The position numbers were made by a program, and so were the translations under genes. The notes below the pieces were generated by a model. It searched no databases. It saw only the letters and a program-made list of their open reading frames with translations, and was not told the origin of the DNA. From NCBI GenBank assembly GCA_934717745.1, contig CAKUZB010000007.1:26914-90913 (forward strand): a stretch of DNA of 64,000 nt, read 5' to 3'. Origin of the DNA: an uncultured Candidatus Melainabacteria bacterium (GTDB lineage Bacteria > Cyanobacteriota > Vampirovibrionia > Gastranaerophilales > Gastranaerophilaceae). Positions 1 to 8,027 of the stretch are shown here, in pieces (position 1 is the stretch's first letter; the number at the start of each line of letters is the position of its first letter).

Positions 1-884
1 AAGGTGGTTACCAATCACGAGGTGGCTATAGTCAAGACCGTCAAGGCGGATACCAACAACGTAGCAGTTATGGACAAGATAGACAAGGTGGTTATCAATC
101 AAGAGGCGGTTATAGTCAAGACCGTCAAGGCGGATACCAACAACGTAGCAGTTACGGACAAGGTAACTATCAACAAAGACGTCCTCAAAGTGGCGGATTT
201 AATCGTGGTAGCGGTAGACCTCAAAGCGGAGGTTTCAATCGTGGTGGCAGACCTCAACGTCCACAAAGACCTCAACAACAAAAACAATTGCTTGTTAGCA
301 AAGAGCAATTAGAACAAATTGAAATGTTATATAAATCGATGCTTCCTTTGCCAAATCCTGATGCACATGAAGTTATCGGTGAAAAAATCGGTTTAGAACC
401 AAGAAAAGTATTCTTTGGTATTAACTTAATTCGCCAAAAAATGATGCTTCCGAAGTTACCATTTCCTAAACGTAAATTGGCAATTTCGCCGGATCAATTA
501 ATGGCAATCAGAAGTTTATATGAACCATTATTACCACTTCCTCCAATTGGTTGTCATAAAATCATCGCAGTACAATTAAAAATGGATGAATGGCGTGTTC
601 ACGTAGGTATCGGCTTAATCAGAAGTCAAATGGGGCTTGAACGTTGGAATCAAGACAGAGAAGATGCTCCTGAAGAATTTAAGAAAAAAGCCGAAGAAGA
701 ATCTAAAGAAACAAAGGTTAAAAAAACAACAAAAGCAAAAAAATCTACTAAAGCAGAAGTAGAAGTAGAAGAAACTCCTGCAAAAACCGAAGCAGAAGTG
801 GAAGCAGAACCAGAAGCGGAAGCCGTTGAAGAAAAGCCTAAAAAAAGAGGTCGCAAACCTAAAAAGACTGATGAAGAAGAATAA
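1..884 (+). CDS. RGG/Q/Y-rich low-complexity protein, 5' end outside window
   Basis: The open frame begins before the window and reads in the frame of positions 3-884. The first ~95 visible residues are Gly/Gln/Arg/Tyr/Ser-rich (GGYQSRGGYSQDRQ, RPQSGGFNRG) and contain an 84-bp unit repeated in tandem (3-86 and 87 onward). Two related ~55-residue segments follow, each with a Leu/Pro-rich (Y)xxxLPLP core and an (I/V)GIxLIRxxM ending, so this is a duplicated folded domain. The C-terminus is a long Lys/Glu tail ending in a KKRGRKPKK basic motif. RGG-type tracts commonly bind RNA and can drive condensation; that role is inferred. The gene lies directly before rimM-trmD and overlaps rimM by 14 nt, so it is probably co-expressed with tRNA/ribosome maturation genes. 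I do not recognise the family. Confidence 0.75.
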   Translation, partial: GGYQSRGGYSQDRQGGYQQRSSYGQDRQGGYQSRGGYSQDRQGGYQQRSSYGQGNYQQRRPQSGGFNRGSGRPQSGGFNRGGRPQRPQRPQQQKQLLVSKEQLEQIEMLYKSMLPLPNPDAHEVIGEKIGLEPRKVFFGINLIRQKMMLPKLPFPKRKLAISPDQLMAIRSLYEPLLPLPPIGCHKIIAVQLKMDEWRVHVGIGLIRSQMGLERWNQDREDAPEEFKKKAEEESKETKVKKTTKAKKSTKAEVEVEETPAKTEAEVEAEPEAEAVEEKPKKRGRKPKKTDEEE

Positions 885-1392
885 AGACGAATATATTTCT
901 ATCGGTAAAATTTTAAACTTTCATGGAATTCAAGGTGAGGCTAAAGTTGGTTATTCAAAAAATCAAGCAGAGTTTTTGAAAACCTTAAAGTCTGCCTTTA
1001 TTGAACATGAAAATGAATTTAAACCTTTCAATATAAAATACGTAAAGTTTAATAATAAATTTGCGATAATAAAATTTGAGGGAATAAACTCGATTAACGA
1101 TATTTTAGTTTACAAAAACTGTTTAATATACGTACCTCAAGACGAATTTGAAGAAGCCTTAGAAGAAGGTGAATATTTAGTTGATGATTTAGTTGGTTTA
1201 GATGTTTACTCTAACGATAAAAAGGTCGGAGTTGTTGTCGGTGTATCTTCGAATGGTGCAAATAATTTGCTTTCTGTTAGAGGTTTATCAAAAAAAATCT
1301 CACTTGTTCCTTTTGTCGACGCAATTGTTCCTGAAGTCGATTTGGAAAACAAAAAAGTTTATATCAATGAAATTCAAGGATTAATTGAATAA
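871..1392 (+). CDS. rimM: ribosome maturation factor RimM
   Basis: A 173-residue 16S rRNA processing factor, which helps 30S head assembly with ribosomal protein S19. The N-terminus (YISIGKILNFHGIQGEAKV) is the classic RimM barrel start, and the C-terminal PRC-barrel half ends in LVPFVDAIVPEVDLENK. I chose the ATG at 871, which lies inside the end of the preceding gene; a longer frame from 826 would add an unconserved Lys-rich stretch. The stop overlaps the trmD start by one base (TAATG), giving the usual rimM-trmD translational coupling. Upstream one would normally expect rpsP; here a low-complexity protein occupies that place. Confidence 0.93.
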   Translation: MKKNKDEYISIGKILNFHGIQGEAKVGYSKNQAEFLKTLKSAFIEHENEFKPFNIKYVKFNNKFAIIKFEGINSINDILVYKNCLIYVPQDEFEEALEEGEYLVDDLVGLDVYSNDKKVGVVVGVSSNGANNLLSVRGLSKKISLVPFVDAIVPEVDLENKKVYINEIQGLIE

Positions 1393-2066
1393 TGAAATTT
1401 GATGTTTTAACATTATTTCCTGAAATGATAGAGTCTTATTGTAATTGTAGTATTTTGAAACGTGCAAAAGAATCTGAAATAATTTCAGTAAATACTGTAA
1501 ATCCAAGAGATTTTACTTTGGATAAGCATAAAAAAGTTGACGATACCCCTTATGGTGGCGGTGCCGGAATGGTTTTGATGGCACAACCTTATGTCGATGC
1601 GTACGAAAGTATTATGCAAACAGAGAATTGCTGTACTTTAATGATGACACCTCAAGGTGAACCTTTTAATAACAATGTAGCGAAGGAATTAGCGACTTTT
1701 AACCAAATAATTATTTTATGTGGACATTATGAGGGTTATGACGAAAGAATCAGAGAAATTATCAAGCCGAGAGAAATCTCACTGGGAGATTTTGTTTTGA
1801 CAGGCGGAGAATTACCCGCTTTATGTTTAATTGACTGCATTAGTAGAAAAATTGAAGGGGTTTTGGGCAAAATAGAATCTGCCGATGACGATAGTTTTGA
1901 AAACGGATTGTTGGAGTATCCTCAATATACAAAGCCTAGAGAATACAGGGGGTTATCCGTTCCTGAAGTATTATTAAACGGTAATCATAAAGAAATAAAC
2001 GAATTTCGACAAATACAAATGCTGGAACGAACAAAACAAAGGCGTCCTGACCTGTTAAAAGATTAA
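1392..2066 (+). CDS. trmD: tRNA (guanine-N1-)-methyltransferase TrmD
   Basis: Makes m1G37 in tRNAs that read CNN codons, using S-adenosylmethionine, and so prevents +1 frameshifting. Its 224 residues start MKFDVLTLFPEMIESYC and contain the conserved PYGGGAGMV loop, the trefoil-knot signatures LCGHYEGYDERI and SLGDFVLTGGELPA, and a C-terminal helical region with LLEYPQYTKPREYRG. The family is usually 220-250 residues, so the protein is complete. It is coupled to rimM by a one-base overlap. Its last 4 nt overlap the 3' end of the convergent GntR-type gene. Confidence 0.96.
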   Translation: MKFDVLTLFPEMIESYCNCSILKRAKESEIISVNTVNPRDFTLDKHKKVDDTPYGGGAGMVLMAQPYVDAYESIMQTENCCTLMMTPQGEPFNNNVAKELATFNQIIILCGHYEGYDERIREIIKPREISLGDFVLTGGELPALCLIDCISRKIEGVLGKIESADDDSFENGLLEYPQYTKPREYRGLSVPEVLLNGNHKEINEFRQIQMLERTKQRRPDLLKD

Positions 2067-3187
2067 TTAAAATTATTATATTTTGGATTTACTGCAACCC
2101 ATTCAAACGGTTGATTATCAGGTGATGTAGGCATTGATTTTACAAAAGTTCCGCCATAACGACCTCTTGTAAAATAAACCAATCCCTCTTTTTCAAGATT
2201 ATTAAATGCCTTTCTTATTGTATTCGGACTAACGTCCATAAGAGTTGACATCTCCATTATTGACGGTAATTTAGAGTTTATTGAATATTTTTCAATAATC
2301 AAATTTTTTATTGCATCTTGAATTCTGTTATAGCGATAACCCGCAGTAAATTGAGATTTTGCAAAAACAGAGGATTCAATATTAGGTTCAAAATCAGAGG
2401 AATTTGGAAGTTTAACAACACAAGTTCCATATCTGCCACGCTTTGGTAAAAGAATTCCTTCTTGAGTTAAAATATTCAACGCATCATGAATTGTTTTTAT
2501 GCTAACTTTCATCTTTTCCGCAAGTTTTTGGTGCGTTGGTAATTTTTCGCCAATCTTAAATTCGTTAGAGATATACGTTTTTAAATCATTTGCGACTTTT
2601 GTAATTAACGTAACAGAATTATCCTGCTTAATCTTGAAATCATCAGTTTTTAAAACCCAACTTTGATCCTTATTTGAAGTTTTTTCAACTATTTCAAGTT
2701 CAACAAGGGCTTCCATTGCACTCCCTGTCGTGTTAATTGGAATATTAATATATTGCGAGATTGCTCGAACAGACGGTAACTGTTCACCTTTTTTAAAATT
2801 ATTTTTTAGGATAAATGTTTTTATCAACTCAATAGCAAAATCACGTTTTGAAGAAGATTTTCTTAATGTCGAATTTTTATTTTTAATGTCCGCAATCATA
2901 GTACCAATGCACTGTTTAGAGTATACAAGACCTTTATTTTCTAACTGTCTGTAAATATTTTGAACAGTACCTGTACTAATATCCAACAAGTCTGCCATTA
3001 AAGATTTTGGGGGCATTAAGTCATTTTGATGAATAGTTTTTTCGTAATTTTCTTCAATCCAGTTTTCAATACTTTTAACCAAATATTCGGTTTTTGAGCC
3101 GGAAATATTGACGTTAATAAAGTCTGCAAACTCACTAATAGGAATTTGTCTTAATTTTGACTTGTCGGGTTGAACGAAATTCTTCAT
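2063..3187 (-). CDS. tandem four-wHTH GntR-type DNA-binding protein
   Basis: A 374-residue protein built of four consecutive GntR-like winged helix-turn-helix units at about residues 33-99, 115-178, 192-259 and 285-350. The last two are clearest: LPTHQKLAEKMKVS..TIHDALNILTQEGIL..RGRYGT and LPSIMEMSTLMDVSPNTIRKAFNNLEKEGLVY..RGRYGGTFV. No FCD, UTRA or aminotransferase effector domain is visible, although GntR regulators normally have one wHTH plus an effector domain. DNA binding is strongly supported; the target and signal are unknown. The ATG has no Shine-Dalgarno sequence, but a TAGAAT box lies exactly 6 nt before it, suggesting a leaderless mRNA. It converges on trmD with a 4-nt overlap and is divergent from metK. 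Confidence 0.85.
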   Translation of the reverse strand: MKNFVQPDKSKLRQIPISEFADFINVNISGSKTEYLVKSIENWIEENYEKTIHQNDLMPPKSLMADLLDISTGTVQNIYRQLENKGLVYSKQCIGTMIADIKNKNSTLRKSSSKRDFAIELIKTFILKNNFKKGEQLPSVRAISQYINIPINTTGSAMEALVELEIVEKTSNKDQSWVLKTDDFKIKQDNSVTLITKVANDLKTYISNEFKIGEKLPTHQKLAEKMKVSIKTIHDALNILTQEGILLPKRGRYGTCVVKLPNSSDFEPNIESSVFAKSQFTAGYRYNRIQDAIKNLIIEKYSINSKLPSIMEMSTLMDVSPNTIRKAFNNLEKEGLVYFTRGRYGGTFVKSMPTSPDNQPFEWVAVNPKYNNFN

Positions 3188-3205
3188 TGCATTATTCTAA
3201 CATAT
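3185..3205 (-). promoter_or_regulatory. -10 element of the four-wHTH gene, leaderless start
   Basis: On the minus strand, TGTTAGAAT (extended -10) is followed by six bases (AATGCA) and then the ATG. Transcription starting about 7 nt after the -10 would begin at the start codon. No Shine-Dalgarno sequence is visible. Confidence 0.5.
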
Positions 3206-3267
3206 TTATAAAAAAACAATCAATATTTTAATTAAAACTTAATATTAAACGAAAAACTTAATAAAAT

Positions 3268-3369
3268 TTGATTTTCATAAGTGTTTGTTTTACGATTTTA
3301 GTAACAAAGTGATGCCGGGTTGGAATTAAAAACCTTACCGGCGAGTACATATAAATTAAGGAGAATGCA
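3268..3369 (+). promoter_or_regulatory. metK promoter and structured 5' leader
   Basis: A promoter TTGATT-N17-TACGAT (3268-3296) predicts a start near 3303 and a leader of only ~67 nt. The leader folds a GCCGG/CCGGC hairpin (3314-3318 with 3338-3342) plus an inner GG/CC pair. Within its 3' arm, CCTTA (3333-3337) is exactly complementary to TAAGG (3357-3361) of the AAGGAG ribosome site, so the hairpin and an SD-blocking helix exclude each other. This geometry suits a small translational switch sensing S-adenosylmethionine, as metK leaders often do. I cannot match it to a named SAM riboswitch class. Confidence 0.4.
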
Positions 3370-4641
3370 ATGGCATCAAAAAATTTTTTATTCACTTCTG
3401 AATCAGTAACAGAAGGACACCCAGACAAGGTTTGCGACCAAATTTCAGACGCAATCTTAGATGAATTTTTAACGAAAGACAGTAAATCTCGTGTAGCCGC
3501 AGAAACTACCGTAACAACAGGTATGGCTCTTGTTTGCGGTGAAATTACTTCTGATTGCTACGTAGATATTCCTCAAGTAGTTAGAAACACAATTAAAAAT
3601 ATCGGTTATGAAGGTGAAAACGGTGGCGGATTTGATTACAAAACTTGTGCCGTACTTACAAGTATTGACGAACAGTCAACTGATATCGCAGGCGGTGTAA
3701 ACAAAGCCTTAGAATCAAGAGATGATAATGCTGATGTTTCATCACAAGAAACTGAAGAAATTGGTGCAGGCGACCAAGGTATTATGTTTGGATATGCTTG
3801 CAACGAAACACCTGAATTAATGCCTTTACCAATTAGTTTGGCTCACAGACTATCATACAGATTATCAAGAGTTAGAAAAAAAGGTTTAGTTGATTATTTA
3901 AGACCTGACGGAAAATCTCAAGTAACAGTTGAATATGTTGATGGAAAACCATCAAGAATTCACACAATCTTAATATCAACTCAACATGACCCTGTAATTG
4001 GTACAGAAAGTGATAATCAAAAAGTTCAAGCAATTATTCAAAAAGATATTAGAGAACTTGTAATTGATTATGTGTTTAAAAATGAAAAAATTAAACCTGA
4101 TGAAAACACAATTATCCTTGTAAATCCATCAGGACGTTTCGTAATTGGTGGCCCTCAAGGTGATGCAGGTTTAACAGGCAGAAAAATCATCGTTGATACA
4201 TACGGCGGATACTCAAGACATGGTGGCGGTGCATTCTCAGGAAAAGACCCAACAAAGGTAGACCGTTCTGCTGCTTATGCTGCAAGATACGTTGCTAAAA
4301 ATATCGTAAAAGCAGGTCTTGCAGAAAAATGTGAAATTGAATTAGCATACGCAATTGGTGTTGCTGAACCAATTTCTGTTTTAGTTGATACATTCGGAAC
4401 CGGCAAACTTTCTGATGAAGATTTGTCAGAAATTGTTAACAAATCATTTGATTTAAGACCGGTTGGTATTATCAACAAATTTGATTTAAGAAATTTACCG
4501 GCAAAAAATGGTGGTAAATTCTATCAAAAACTTGCTGCTTACGGACACATGGGCAGAACTGATTTAGAAGTTCCATGGGAAGAAACAGACAAAGTTGAAG
4601 AATTACAAACTATGGCTCAATCATATTCTGCTTTAGTTTAA
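3370..4641 (+). CDS. metK: S-adenosylmethionine synthetase
   Basis: Condenses ATP and methionine into S-adenosylmethionine, the methyl donor for TrmD and other enzymes here. The 423 residues start FLFTSESVTEGHPDKVCDQISDAILDE, with the ATP-binding GAGDQGIMFGYA hexapeptide region, the FVIGGPQGDAGLTGRKIIVDTYGG block and the HGGGAFSGKDPTKVDRSAAYAARY P-loop-like segment. Its length exceeds the ~385 residues typical of proteobacteria and resembles cyanobacterial MetK. A strong AAGGAG lies 6 nt before the ATG. The preceding leader may control translation. A hairpin terminator follows. Confidence 0.97.
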   Translation: MASKNFLFTSESVTEGHPDKVCDQISDAILDEFLTKDSKSRVAAETTVTTGMALVCGEITSDCYVDIPQVVRNTIKNIGYEGENGGGFDYKTCAVLTSIDEQSTDIAGGVNKALESRDDNADVSSQETEEIGAGDQGIMFGYACNETPELMPLPISLAHRLSYRLSRVRKKGLVDYLRPDGKSQVTVEYVDGKPSRIHTILISTQHDPVIGTESDNQKVQAIIQKDIRELVIDYVFKNEKIKPDENTIILVNPSGRFVIGGPQGDAGLTGRKIIVDTYGGYSRHGGGAFSGKDPTKVDRSAAYAARYVAKNIVKAGLAEKCEIELAYAIGVAEPISVLVDTFGTGKLSDEDLSEIVNKSFDLRPVGIINKFDLRNLPAKNGGKFYQKLAAYGHMGRTDLEVPWEETDKVEELQTMAQSYSALV

Positions 4642-4652
4642 TTGAATAAATT

Positions 4653-4682
4653 TGAGGGGTATTTTTATGCCCCTCATTTATT
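4653..4682 (+). terminator. terminator after metK
   Basis: TGAGGGG (4653-4659) pairs with CCCCTCA (4670-4676), and a T-rich run follows. The hairpin makes the TTG/ATG codons at 4652-4667 unlikely starts for the next gene. Confidence 0.75.
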
Positions 4683-4684
4683 TT

Positions 4685-5623
4685 ATGGGGGATATTTTGA
4701 ATTTTACAAAAAGAGTTTTATTTATAGGAATACCTGATATGGCTTACGTTTGCCTTGATGGTTTACTTCAAGCAGGTGTAAATATTGTTGGTGTTTTAGG
4801 TCCTAAAAAATCTCATAGCACATATGCTAATTTCAGGCAGTTTGCTTTATCAAGAAAAATGAATTTTATCGAGTGGGATAGCCTTAGAGATGAGAAATTT
4901 CTTGAAACTATAAGGGCGTTGAACTTAGATGTTGCTGTTGTTGCGTCATTTAATTACAAAATTCCAAAAGAGGTTATAGATATTCCAAAATACGGAATTA
5001 TCAATATTCACCCGTCATTATTACCAAAATACAGAGGTGGAAACCCTTATTCTACCGTAATTATTAACGGAGAAAAGGAAACAGGTGTAACACTTCATTT
5101 TATGGACGAGGGATTTGACACCGGTGATATAATTACTCAAAGAAAAGTTGAAATCTCGCCAATCGAAACAATGGGAACTCTTTTCAACAGATTGAATTTG
5201 TTAGGAATGCAAATGTTAGTTGGAGTTTTGAACGATTTGGAAAAAGGTGATTTACCAAGATATACTCAACCAAAAGGAGATTTTATTACAGGTCAAAGTC
5301 TTAAAGACGAAGATTTATTTATCGATTATACTAAATCAGCCGTTGAGGTTGATAGATTTATCAGGGGATTGAATCCATTTTTAATCGCATCGACAACATT
5401 CAGAGGCAATATGATTAAAATATTTATGTCGAATGTTTTTGAAGGAGATTCTTCGAAGTTTTCGCCTGGTTCAATAGCAAAAGTTGAAAACGACAAATTT
5501 TATATTGCAACAGGTGATGGTTTTATATGTCCTACAGCGATACAATTCGGAAGTTTCTTTGTTGGAAATACTCAAGATTTTATCAAAATTTTAGCCCCAA
5601 AAACAGGTGAGGTTTTTAAATAA
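4685..5623 (+). CDS. formyltransferase-family protein (Fmt/ArnA-like)
   Basis: About 312 residues with the N10-formyltetrahydrofolate-dependent formyltransferase fold. A Rossmann-like start (RVLFIGIPDMAYVCLDGLL) is followed by the catalytic HPSLLPKYRGGNP segment (His about residue 109) and the downstream EGFDTGDII motif, then a C-terminal Fmt_C-like domain from ~200. The family includes Met-tRNA formyltransferase (Fmt) and sugar or amine formyltransferases (ArnA, VioF). Length would allow Fmt, but the N-terminus lacks the usual Fmt GTPxFA motif, so the substrate is left open. I start at the ATG at 4685 because upstream codons lie within the metK terminator. It overlaps the next gene by one base. 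Confidence 0.75.
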   Translation: MGDILNFTKRVLFIGIPDMAYVCLDGLLQAGVNIVGVLGPKKSHSTYANFRQFALSRKMNFIEWDSLRDEKFLETIRALNLDVAVVASFNYKIPKEVIDIPKYGIINIHPSLLPKYRGGNPYSTVIINGEKETGVTLHFMDEGFDTGDIITQRKVEISPIETMGTLFNRLNLLGMQMLVGVLNDLEKGDLPRYTQPKGDFITGQSLKDEDLFIDYTKSAVEVDRFIRGLNPFLIASTTFRGNMIKIFMSNVFEGDSSKFSPGSIAKVENDKFYIATGDGFICPTAIQFGSFFVGNTQDFIKILAPKTGEVFK

Positions 5624-6450
5624 TGGAAGAATTAAAATTTTTAACAGCAGGAATGCCAATTAGAACAGATAAGAAAAAAGGGTACGAAGATGCCTTTAGG
5701 ATTCTGGATGAAATGAATTTGGACGGAATTGAAGTTGAATTTGTTCAAGGTGTTCGAATGAGCGAAAAATCAAAAGAACTTGTAAAAAATGCCTCAAAAG
5801 AAAGATTGTTTACGGCTCATGGCCCATTTTTTATTAACTTGAACGCAAGAGAGCCTGAAAAAATTGAAGCAAGCATTCAAAGAATTATTGACACCGCAAC
5901 TGTTGCAAATGAATTTGGTGGCTATAGTATCACTTATCACGCAGCATTTTATTTAAATAATGATAAAGAAATCGTCTACAAGCGTGTTGTTGAACAAACT
6001 TCAAAAATTATTGAAATTTTAGAAAAAAATAATAACAAAATCTGGGTTAGACCTGAAACAACCGGAAAAGGAACTCAATGGGGTGATGTAGATGAAATTG
6101 TAAGACTATCAAAAGAATTTGAGCAGGTTTTACCTTGCATTGATTTTTCTCATATACATGCAAGAAGTGGCGGAGGCTTTAATACATACGAAGATTTTTG
6201 TAACATATTAGAAAAAATTGGAACAGAATTGGGCGATATTGCACTAAACAATTTTCACGCACATTTGGCAGGAATCGCTTATACGGCAAAAGGGGAGCGA
6301 AATCACTTGCCACTAGAGGACTCTGATATGAATTACAAAGATTTACTAAAAGCATTGAAAAAATTTAACGTAAAAGGGGCTTTAGTATGTGAAAGTCCAA
6401 ACATTGAAGATGATTGCAAATTAATAAAGGAGTACTATACAACATTATGA
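5623..6450 (+). CDS. endonuclease IV-like TIM-barrel protein
   Basis: A 275-residue xylose isomerase-like TIM barrel of the AP endonuclease IV superfamily. Likely zinc ligands are visible in order: HGPFFIN, ITYHAAF, RPETTGKG, CIDFSHIHAR, NNFHAHLAG and CESPNI. Relatives in this subgroup (deoxyribonuclease IV of archaeal type) cleave abasic sites in DNA. The metal-ligand pattern supports that, but sugar isomerases share the fold. Its ATG overlaps the preceding stop by one base, and its stop overlaps the thioesterase start (ATGA), so the three genes are translationally coupled. Confidence 0.75.
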   Translation: MEELKFLTAGMPIRTDKKKGYEDAFRILDEMNLDGIEVEFVQGVRMSEKSKELVKNASKERLFTAHGPFFINLNAREPEKIEASIQRIIDTATVANEFGGYSITYHAAFYLNNDKEIVYKRVVEQTSKIIEILEKNNNKIWVRPETTGKGTQWGDVDEIVRLSKEFEQVLPCIDFSHIHARSGGGFNTYEDFCNILEKIGTELGDIALNNFHAHLAGIAYTAKGERNHLPLEDSDMNYKDLLKALKKFNVKGALVCESPNIEDDCKLIKEYYTTL

Positions 6451-7199
6451 TAAACGAAAAATCACCTCTATTCTATGAACAAGAATATTTTGTAAGATAC
6501 AGCGAAATGGATTACAAAAAACAATTAAAACCATCGGCATTTTTAAACTTTTTGCAAGACGTTGCAACAAATGCCGCAGATAAAGTTGGTTTTGGATATT
6601 ACGATATTGTAGACAAAAATTTAGGGTGGTTTTTATTAAAATACCACATGGAATTTAACGATTATCCGAAAAATGTAGAAGATTTAATTTTTAAAACCGA
6701 AGCACGTGGTTGCAATAAATTATTTGCACAACGTGATTTTGAAGTTTATACTAAATCCGGTGAATTGGTTGGCAGAATTCTAAGTTACTGGACACTTGTT
6801 AACCTTGCAGATAAATCAATTGTACCTCCGTCAGAGGTTTTTCCGGACAAAATGAAAAAAGTTGAAAAAAGAGAAGACGACATGTCTTTTGCAAAAATTC
6901 ATCCACTTGAAAGAATTGATTTTACAGAAGAATTCAAAGTAAGATTTGACGATATTGACGTAAATCAACACGTAAACAATATGAATTACATAATTTGGGC
7001 TTTCGAAGCATTACCAAAGGATTTTAGAAGTAATTATAAATTAAAAACTTTAGAAATGGTTTACAAAAAAGAAATTCAATACGGAAATATTGTTTTATCA
7101 GAGGTTCAATTAGACGAAAATATTGCAAAAATTTCTGTAAAAAATAAAACAACAGACGAAGATTTATGCTTAATTGAAGCAGAATTTGTAAAATTTTAA
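6447..7199 (+). CDS. acyl-ACP thioesterase (FatA/FatB-like)
   Basis: A 250-residue double hot-dog acyl-[acyl carrier protein] hydrolase, releasing fatty acids from ACP. The first hot dog runs from FVRYSEMDYKKQLKPSAFLNFLQDVATNAA, and the second carries the catalytic block DDIDVNQHVNNMNYI (Asn and His about residues 173-175). Length fits bacterial members rather than the longer plant enzymes. Start chosen at the ATG overlapping the previous stop (ATGA at 6447); AAAGGAG lies ~15 nt upstream. Chain-length specificity cannot be read. Confidence 0.88.
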   Translation: MINEKSPLFYEQEYFVRYSEMDYKKQLKPSAFLNFLQDVATNAADKVGFGYYDIVDKNLGWFLLKYHMEFNDYPKNVEDLIFKTEARGCNKLFAQRDFEVYTKSGELVGRILSYWTLVNLADKSIVPPSEVFPDKMKKVEKREDDMSFAKIHPLERIDFTEEFKVRFDDIDVNQHVNNMNYIIWAFEALPKDFRSNYKLKTLEMVYKKEIQYGNIVLSEVQLDENIAKISVKNKTTDEDLCLIEAEFVKF

Positions 7200-7260
7200 A
7201 AAATTCTAAAAGCATGATGAGGAGTGATTTTCAACGAGTTTTAGCAATATTAACTTATGT

Positions 7261-7334
7261 AACAAAAATAACAATGTTTCGTCTAAAACTAGCAAAAATC
7301 ATGAGTTTTCGGACTTTATATAAATGTAGGTAAG
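7261..7334 (+). promoter_or_regulatory. upstream element shared with the gene at 25595
   Basis: A 20-bp block TTTATATAAATGTAGGTAAG (7315-7334) recurs nearly unchanged before the ETAG-repeat gene (25536-25555, TTTATATAGATGTAAGTGAA). In both places an AACAAA..TAAC box lies ~51-54 bp further upstream (7261 and 25485). It may be a promoter or activator site for a small regulon of low-complexity proteins. The rest of the 161-bp gap holds TATTAT (7341-7346), a possible -10. Confidence 0.45.
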
Positions 7335-7360
7335 TTTATATATTATATTGTGTGGAAACA

Positions 7361-8002
7361 ATGACAGTTAATTCAATTAGTTTGGCTCAAAATTTATTGA
7401 CAACAAATAACAATACACAGTCTAAGACGTCGAATGTTTCATTTAGAGGTGGCGAAGCACCTGATTTGGAAGCATTAAAGGCAAAGCAAGACGAATTTAG
7501 GCGAATGTCAGAGCAAGTTGGCGGTCAAAATAGTACGCTTGGAAAACTTGGAAAACTTGCAACAAAGGTAATCGGTGTTGTTATTGCATTTACTGCGGCA
7601 AAAATTTGTTTGGACAAAGCGGCAAACATGATTGGTGGTGCTGTGGGTAAATATGCGGATAAAGCCGTAGAAAAAGCAACTGAAAAAGCGGCAGAAAAGG
7701 CTGTTGGTAAAACTGCGGAAGAAGCGGCAAAAATTGCAGAATCTGCAACAAAATTAGCAGGCAAAGTTGCAAAAGCAAAAAGTATAGGTAATACAGTTCA
7801 AAAATATGCAGTTAATATTATTGCTGGTGGTGCAGCAGTGGGTACTGCAATGCAAGATTTCGGTCTTGTAAAAAAACAAGTAGCAACAACTTCAGATAAT
7901 TTAGTTGATAATGCTATTGACAATAGTAGTAGTTACGGTTATAATTCAGGTGAAGGTTCAACTTCTAATGGTGAATATAACGTTAGTGATGATGAATTTT
8001 AG
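7361..8002 (+). CDS. SFRG-tagged Ala/Lys-rich unknown protein
   Basis: A 213-residue protein of unknown function. A polar Ser/Thr/Asn N-terminus leads to NVSFRGG at residues 25-31, a tag shared with the next gene and two others in the window. A hydrophobic segment (VIGVVIAFTAAKICL, ~residues 67-82) could span a membrane. The middle is an Ala/Lys/Glu heptad-like helix (KAVEKATEKAAEKAVGKTAEEAA), then a second hydrophobic patch (VNIIAGGAAVGTAM) and a Ser/Asn/acidic tail. Start is the ATG at 7361; an in-frame GTG at 7352 is possible. It probably forms an operon with the gene at 8028. A cell-envelope or exported role is inferred only. Confidence 0.65.
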   Translation: MTVNSISLAQNLLTTNNNTQSKTSNVSFRGGEAPDLEALKAKQDEFRRMSEQVGGQNSTLGKLGKLATKVIGVVIAFTAAKICLDKAANMIGGAVGKYADKAVEKATEKAAEKAVGKTAEEAAKIAESATKLAGKVAKAKSIGNTVQKYAVNIIAGGAAVGTAMQDFGLVKKQVATTSDNLVDNAIDNSSSYGYNSGEGSTSNGEYNVSDDEF

Positions 8003-8027
8003 GTAAAACTTAAGGAGGTTTACTGTT

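Noticed and set aside
4..312. A 102-residue frame at the window start
   Set aside because: It is an out-of-frame reading of the 84-bp repeat. The frame continuing to 884 gives the coherent RGG-type protein.
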